8,620 nucleotides of DNA from CAYSLC01 sp964431545. Lineage in GTDB: Bacteria; Desulfobacterota; Desulfobacteria; Desulfobacterales; JAABSP01. Positions 5,808-8,620 of this stretch are shown piece by piece; positions within the stretch are counted from its first letter, which is position 1, and each line of letters opens with the position of its first letter. The notes under the pieces were generated by a model that did not search any database, was not told the DNA's origin, and was given only the letters and a program-made list of their open reading frames with translations. Made by a program: the position numbers and the translations under genes. The stretch covers positions 1 to 8,620 of the forward strand of contig CAYSLC010000217.1 in assembly GCA_964431545.1 (NCBI GenBank). Reading direction: 5' to 3'.

Positions 5808-8620
5808 GTGGGCGGTGGACGGTTGCGGGGCATCTGGACGGCGATGGTGGTGTTGGGGATCCTCCTGGGATCGGGGGCGCGGGGTTCATGCCGGGAAGAG
5901 GGGCCGAAGGCGGAGCGGGAGCCCCCGGCGGTCTCGGAGGTGGAGATCCGGGTCCGGAACGTCCCCGGGGAAAAGGAGCGGGAGACCTATGTCCGGATGG
6001 TCCGGGATCTCATCCGGATCAAGGCCGGGGACCGGTTCTCCCCGGAGAAGATCGACCGGTCCATCGAGGCCCTCAAGCTGAGCAGCCGGTTCAAGAAGAT
6101 CCACGCCGACGCCGAGGCCGACGGGGATCGCTTCGCCTTGATCTTCGAGGTGACCCCCGCCCGGTTCATCAAAAACATCCTCATCGACGGCAACTTCCCC
6201 CTGCTCGACCGGGAGGTCTTGAACGTGATGACCCTCCAAACCGGTGATCCGTATCTGGAGGAGCGGCTGGAGGCCCAGGAGGAGCGGATCGAAAAGCTCT
6301 TCAAGGGGGAGGGGTTCGTCTCGCCCGAGGTCCGGGTCACGGGGGAACAAGACCCCGGGGACGGCAACTATCTCCTCCGCGTGGAGATCGACAAGGGGGA
6401 CTATCTTGCGATCGAAAGAATCGACATCGAGGGGAACGAGGCCTTCTGGGACCCGCGCCTCAAGATCCGGATGAAGACCTGGCCGGGCACCCTGCTGCCG
6501 GGCAGCGCCGGCCGGCTGGTGAAAAAGAACATCGAGACGGATATGGAGAACCTCCTTTCATTCCATCGGGAGCAGGGGTACGCCGAGGCCGGGATCGACC
6601 ATCGCCTGGAGACGGATCCGGAAACCCACGAGGCGGTCCTCCATGTGACCATCGATCCGGGACCCCGGTACGAGGTCGAGTTCGAGGGGAACGAGGAATT
6701 CTGGAGCTTCACCCTGAAGGGGGACGTGGTCCTCTTCGACCAGGGGAACCTGGACGGCCGGGGGATCCGCAAGAGCGTCCGGAACATCCGGGACCGGTAC
6801 CGGTCCGCCGGGTACCTGTCGGCCGAGGTGGAGACCGAGATCGAGGAGGTCGAGGGGGAGCACGGCCCGGTGCGCCGGGTCCGGTTCGTCATCGACGAGG
6901 GGGTCCGGTCCATCGTCCGCGACCTCTCCATCTCCGGCAACGAGGCGTTCGACGACGAGAAGATCAAAAATCAGATGGTCACCCGTCCGCCGGGGCTCCT
7001 CGCCGACGGGGCCTTCAACCCCGAGGAGCTGAAGAAGGACAAGGCGGCCATCCAGGCCCTCTACTACAAAAACGGTTTCCTGAACACCGAAGTGTCGGAC
7101 GAACTCCACTGGGAGAACGGGAAGGCCGACGTTTCCGTGGCCGTCGACATCGACGAGGGGGTCCGGACCCGGGTCTCCGAGGTCGCCTTCGAGGGGCTGA
7201 CGGTGGTCTCCGAAGCATCGGCGCGGAAGGTCCTGGAGATGACCGCCGGAGATCCGTTCCGGCGGTTCATGGTCCAGAGCGGCGAGAACGCCCTGGCGGC
7301 GCTCATCTCCGAAAAGGGGTTCCCCCATGTCCGGGTCCAGGGGGAAGTGGAGCTGGGCGGGGAGAACCGGGAGGCCCGGGTCCTCTACACCGTGGACGAG
7401 GGCCCCTACGTGGAGATGGGGTCGGTTTACCTGACGGGCAACTTCCGGACCCGGGACCGGGTGATCCTCCGGGAGATGGAGATCCGCCCCGGCGAGGCCT
7501 TTTCAGCGGAGAAGATGCTTGCGACCCAGCGGAACATCCGGGATCTGGACATCTTCGACGCCGTCCGGTTCAAGGCCATCGGCCTCAAGGACCGGGCCGA
7601 AACGGTCGATCTCTTTGTGGAGATGGAGGAGAAGAAGCCGTACGTGGTCCGGTTCGGCATCGGCTACGACACGGAACGGAACCTCTATGCCAAAACCCGG
7701 CTGGAGAACCGGAATCTGATGGGGCTCAACCTCAACACGTGGCTGTCGGCGGAGGCGAGCCAGATCGGCTACCGGGCCGACTACGGCCTCACCGAACCGC
7801 GGCTTTTGAGTTCCCATATCTCCGCCACCGTGGGGATCTTCGCCGAGGAGCGGGACGAGTTCAATCAGGAGTTCGGGACCCGCACCTTCGGCGGCTCGGT
7901 GGCCTTCGCCCGGGATCTGACGGAGGATCTCTCCGCCAGCCTGGGATTCCGGTATGAACAGCGGGACCAGTTCCGGCACGACGACGCCGAGGCGACGGCG
8001 GAGGCCGATCCCCGACTGCCCGAGGACGAATTCCGGCCCCGGAGCATCGTAGTGGCCACCCCGGCCCTGAGCTACGACACCCGGGACTCCTTCGTGGATC
8101 CCCAAAAGGGGACCCTGACCACCCTCTCGGCCGACGTCAACACCGGCATCGACAACGACCTGGACGACTTCGTCAAGTACCGGCTCGATACGCGGTGGTA
8201 CTACACGCCCTTTGACCGGCTCACCCTGGCCCTCCGGGGACAGATCGGACACATCAGCCCCTACGGCGCCACCGAGAAGGTGCCGGACGACCAGCTCTTC
8301 TTCCTGGGGGGGACGTCAGACGTGCGGGGATTCAAGGAGAACATGCTCCGCACCGACGATGAGGACGACCCGGTGGGGGGGAAGGAATCGGTCCTGGGGA
8401 GTCTGGAGGCCCGCATCGAGATCGTGGGCAAGCTGGAGCTGACGCTCTTCTACGATACGGGGACCGTCACCGACACCTTCCACGAAACCTCGGCCGACGA
8501 CTACCGCCACTCCGCCGGCGCCGGCCTCCGGTACGTCACCCCCATCGGCCCCGTGGGGTTCCTCTACGGCCACAAGCTCGACCGGAAGGACGGGGAGAGT
8601 CCGGGGCGTTTTCATTTTTC
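5808..8620 (+). CDS. BamA/TamA-family outer-membrane protein (Omp85 superfamily) with seven POTRA domains; 3' end outside the window
   Basis: There are 937 complete codons with no stop before the window end. Residues 1 to about 27 form a Sec signal peptide (Arg residues, then a hydrophobic TAMVVLGILLG core). Seven POTRA domains start at about 44, 119, 198, 286, 366, 452 and 533. Most show the POTRA grammar: a first strand ending in GN (DGN, EGN, SGN, TGN), a helix, a Y.K.GF or REQGYAEA-type turn, and a final strand ending in DEG or DPG. The barrel begins at about 610 with VVRFGIGYDTE and carries the loop-6 VRGF motif at 839-842 after FFLGG. The last visible residues, GRFHFS, resemble the final Omp85 strand, so probably fewer than ten residues are missing. 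Family members insert outer-membrane proteins or partner TamB. The 75-bp gap after the tamB-like gene suggests co-transcription. BamA has five POTRAs and TamA three, so neither symbol is certain. Confidence 0.95.
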   Translation, partial: MGGGRLRGIWTAMVVLGILLGSGARGSCREEGPKAEREPPAVSEVEIRVRNVPGEKERETYVRMVRDLIRIKAGDRFSPEKIDRSIEALKLSSRFKKIHADAEADGDRFALIFEVTPARFIKNILIDGNFPLLDREVLNVMTLQTGDPYLEERLEAQEERIEKLFKGEGFVSPEVRVTGEQDPGDGNYLLRVEIDKGDYLAIERIDIEGNEAFWDPRLKIRMKTWPGTLLPGSAGRLVKKNIETDMENLLSFHREQGYAEAGIDHRLETDPETHEAVLHVTIDPGPRYEVEFEGNEEFWSFTLKGDVVLFDQGNLDGRGIRKSVRNIRDRYRSAGYLSAEVETEIEEVEGEHGPVRRVRFVIDEGVRSIVRDLSISGNEAFDDEKIKNQMVTRPPGLLADGAFNPEELKKDKAAIQALYYKNGFLNTEVSDELHWENGKADVSVAVDIDEGVRTRVSEVAFEGLTVVSEASARKVLEMTAGDPFRRFMVQSGENALAALISEKGFPHVRVQGEVELGGENREARVLYTVDEGPYVEMGSVYLTGNFRTRDRVILREMEIRPGEAFSAEKMLATQRNIRDLDIFDAVRFKAIGLKDRAETVDLFVEMEEKKPYVVRFGIGYDTERNLYAKTRLENRNLMGLNLNTWLSAEASQIGYRADYGLTEPRLLSSHISATVGIFAEERDEFNQEFGTRTFGGSVAFARDLTEDLSASLGFRYEQRDQFRHDDAEATAEADPRLPEDEFRPRSIVVATPALSYDTRDSFVDPQKGTLTTLSADVNTGIDNDLDDFVKYRLDTRWYYTPFDRLTLALRGQIGHISPYGATEKVPDDQLFFLGGTSDVRGFKENMLRTDDEDDPVGGKESVLGSLEARIEIVGKLELTLFYDTGTVTDTFHETSADDYRHSAGAGLRYVTPIGPVGFLYGHKLDRKDGESPGRFHF

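Noticed and set aside
5808..5893. Cys28 after the hydrophobic segment of the Omp85 protein, suggesting a lipoprotein
   Set aside because: The residues before the Cys are RGS, which do not fit the lipobox (Leu/Val/Ile, small, small, Cys). A signal peptidase I site a few residues earlier is more likely for an Omp85 protein.

Overview
The window is GC-rich (outside the left intergenic region nearly every third codon position is G or C). It encodes a cell-envelope locus of a diderm (double-membraned, Gram-negative type) bacterium. The very GC-rich codon use, a tamB-like gene placed before a multi-POTRA Omp85 gene, and the style of intergenic palindromic repeats fit a Desulfobacterota (former Deltaproteobacteria) or similar environmental lineage. 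That placement is inference; no rRNA or tRNA is present to confirm it.

Layout. Positions 1-65 hold the first 21 codons of a minus-strand gene starting with a signal-peptide or membrane segment. Positions 66-851 are a long divergent intergenic region with two unrelated families of short palindromic repeats: three 27-bp tandem units plus an inverted copy at 119-246, and a four-hairpin cluster at 507-613. A third isolated hairpin lies at 268-288. The region ends in a candidate sigma70-type promoter (762-790) whose spacer contains a perfect inverted repeat. Positions 852-5732 encode a 1626-residue TamB/AsmA-like inner-membrane-anchored periplasmic protein. After 75 bp, positions 5808-8620 encode an Omp85-superfamily (BamA/TamA-type) outer-membrane protein with a signal peptide, seven POTRA domains and a 16-strand-type barrel. 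The window cuts it off probably only a few residues before its C-terminus.

How the genes work together. TamB-family proteins are anchored in the inner membrane, cross the periplasm as an elongated beta-rich structure with a hydrophobic groove, and contact the POTRA domains of an Omp85 protein through their C-terminal domain. The two genes here therefore look like a two-component trans-envelope assembly or lipid-transfer module, probably co-transcribed from the promoter at 762-790. Gene order (tamB-like first) is the reverse of the E. coli tamA-tamB operon, and seven POTRAs exceeds the three of TamA and five of BamA.

The points most worth a second look are the two repeat families, the alternating two-module (about 209-residue) duplication inside the TamB-like protein, and the seven-POTRA partner. 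I see no evidence of a wholly undescribed system, mobile element, CRISPR array or RNA gene.
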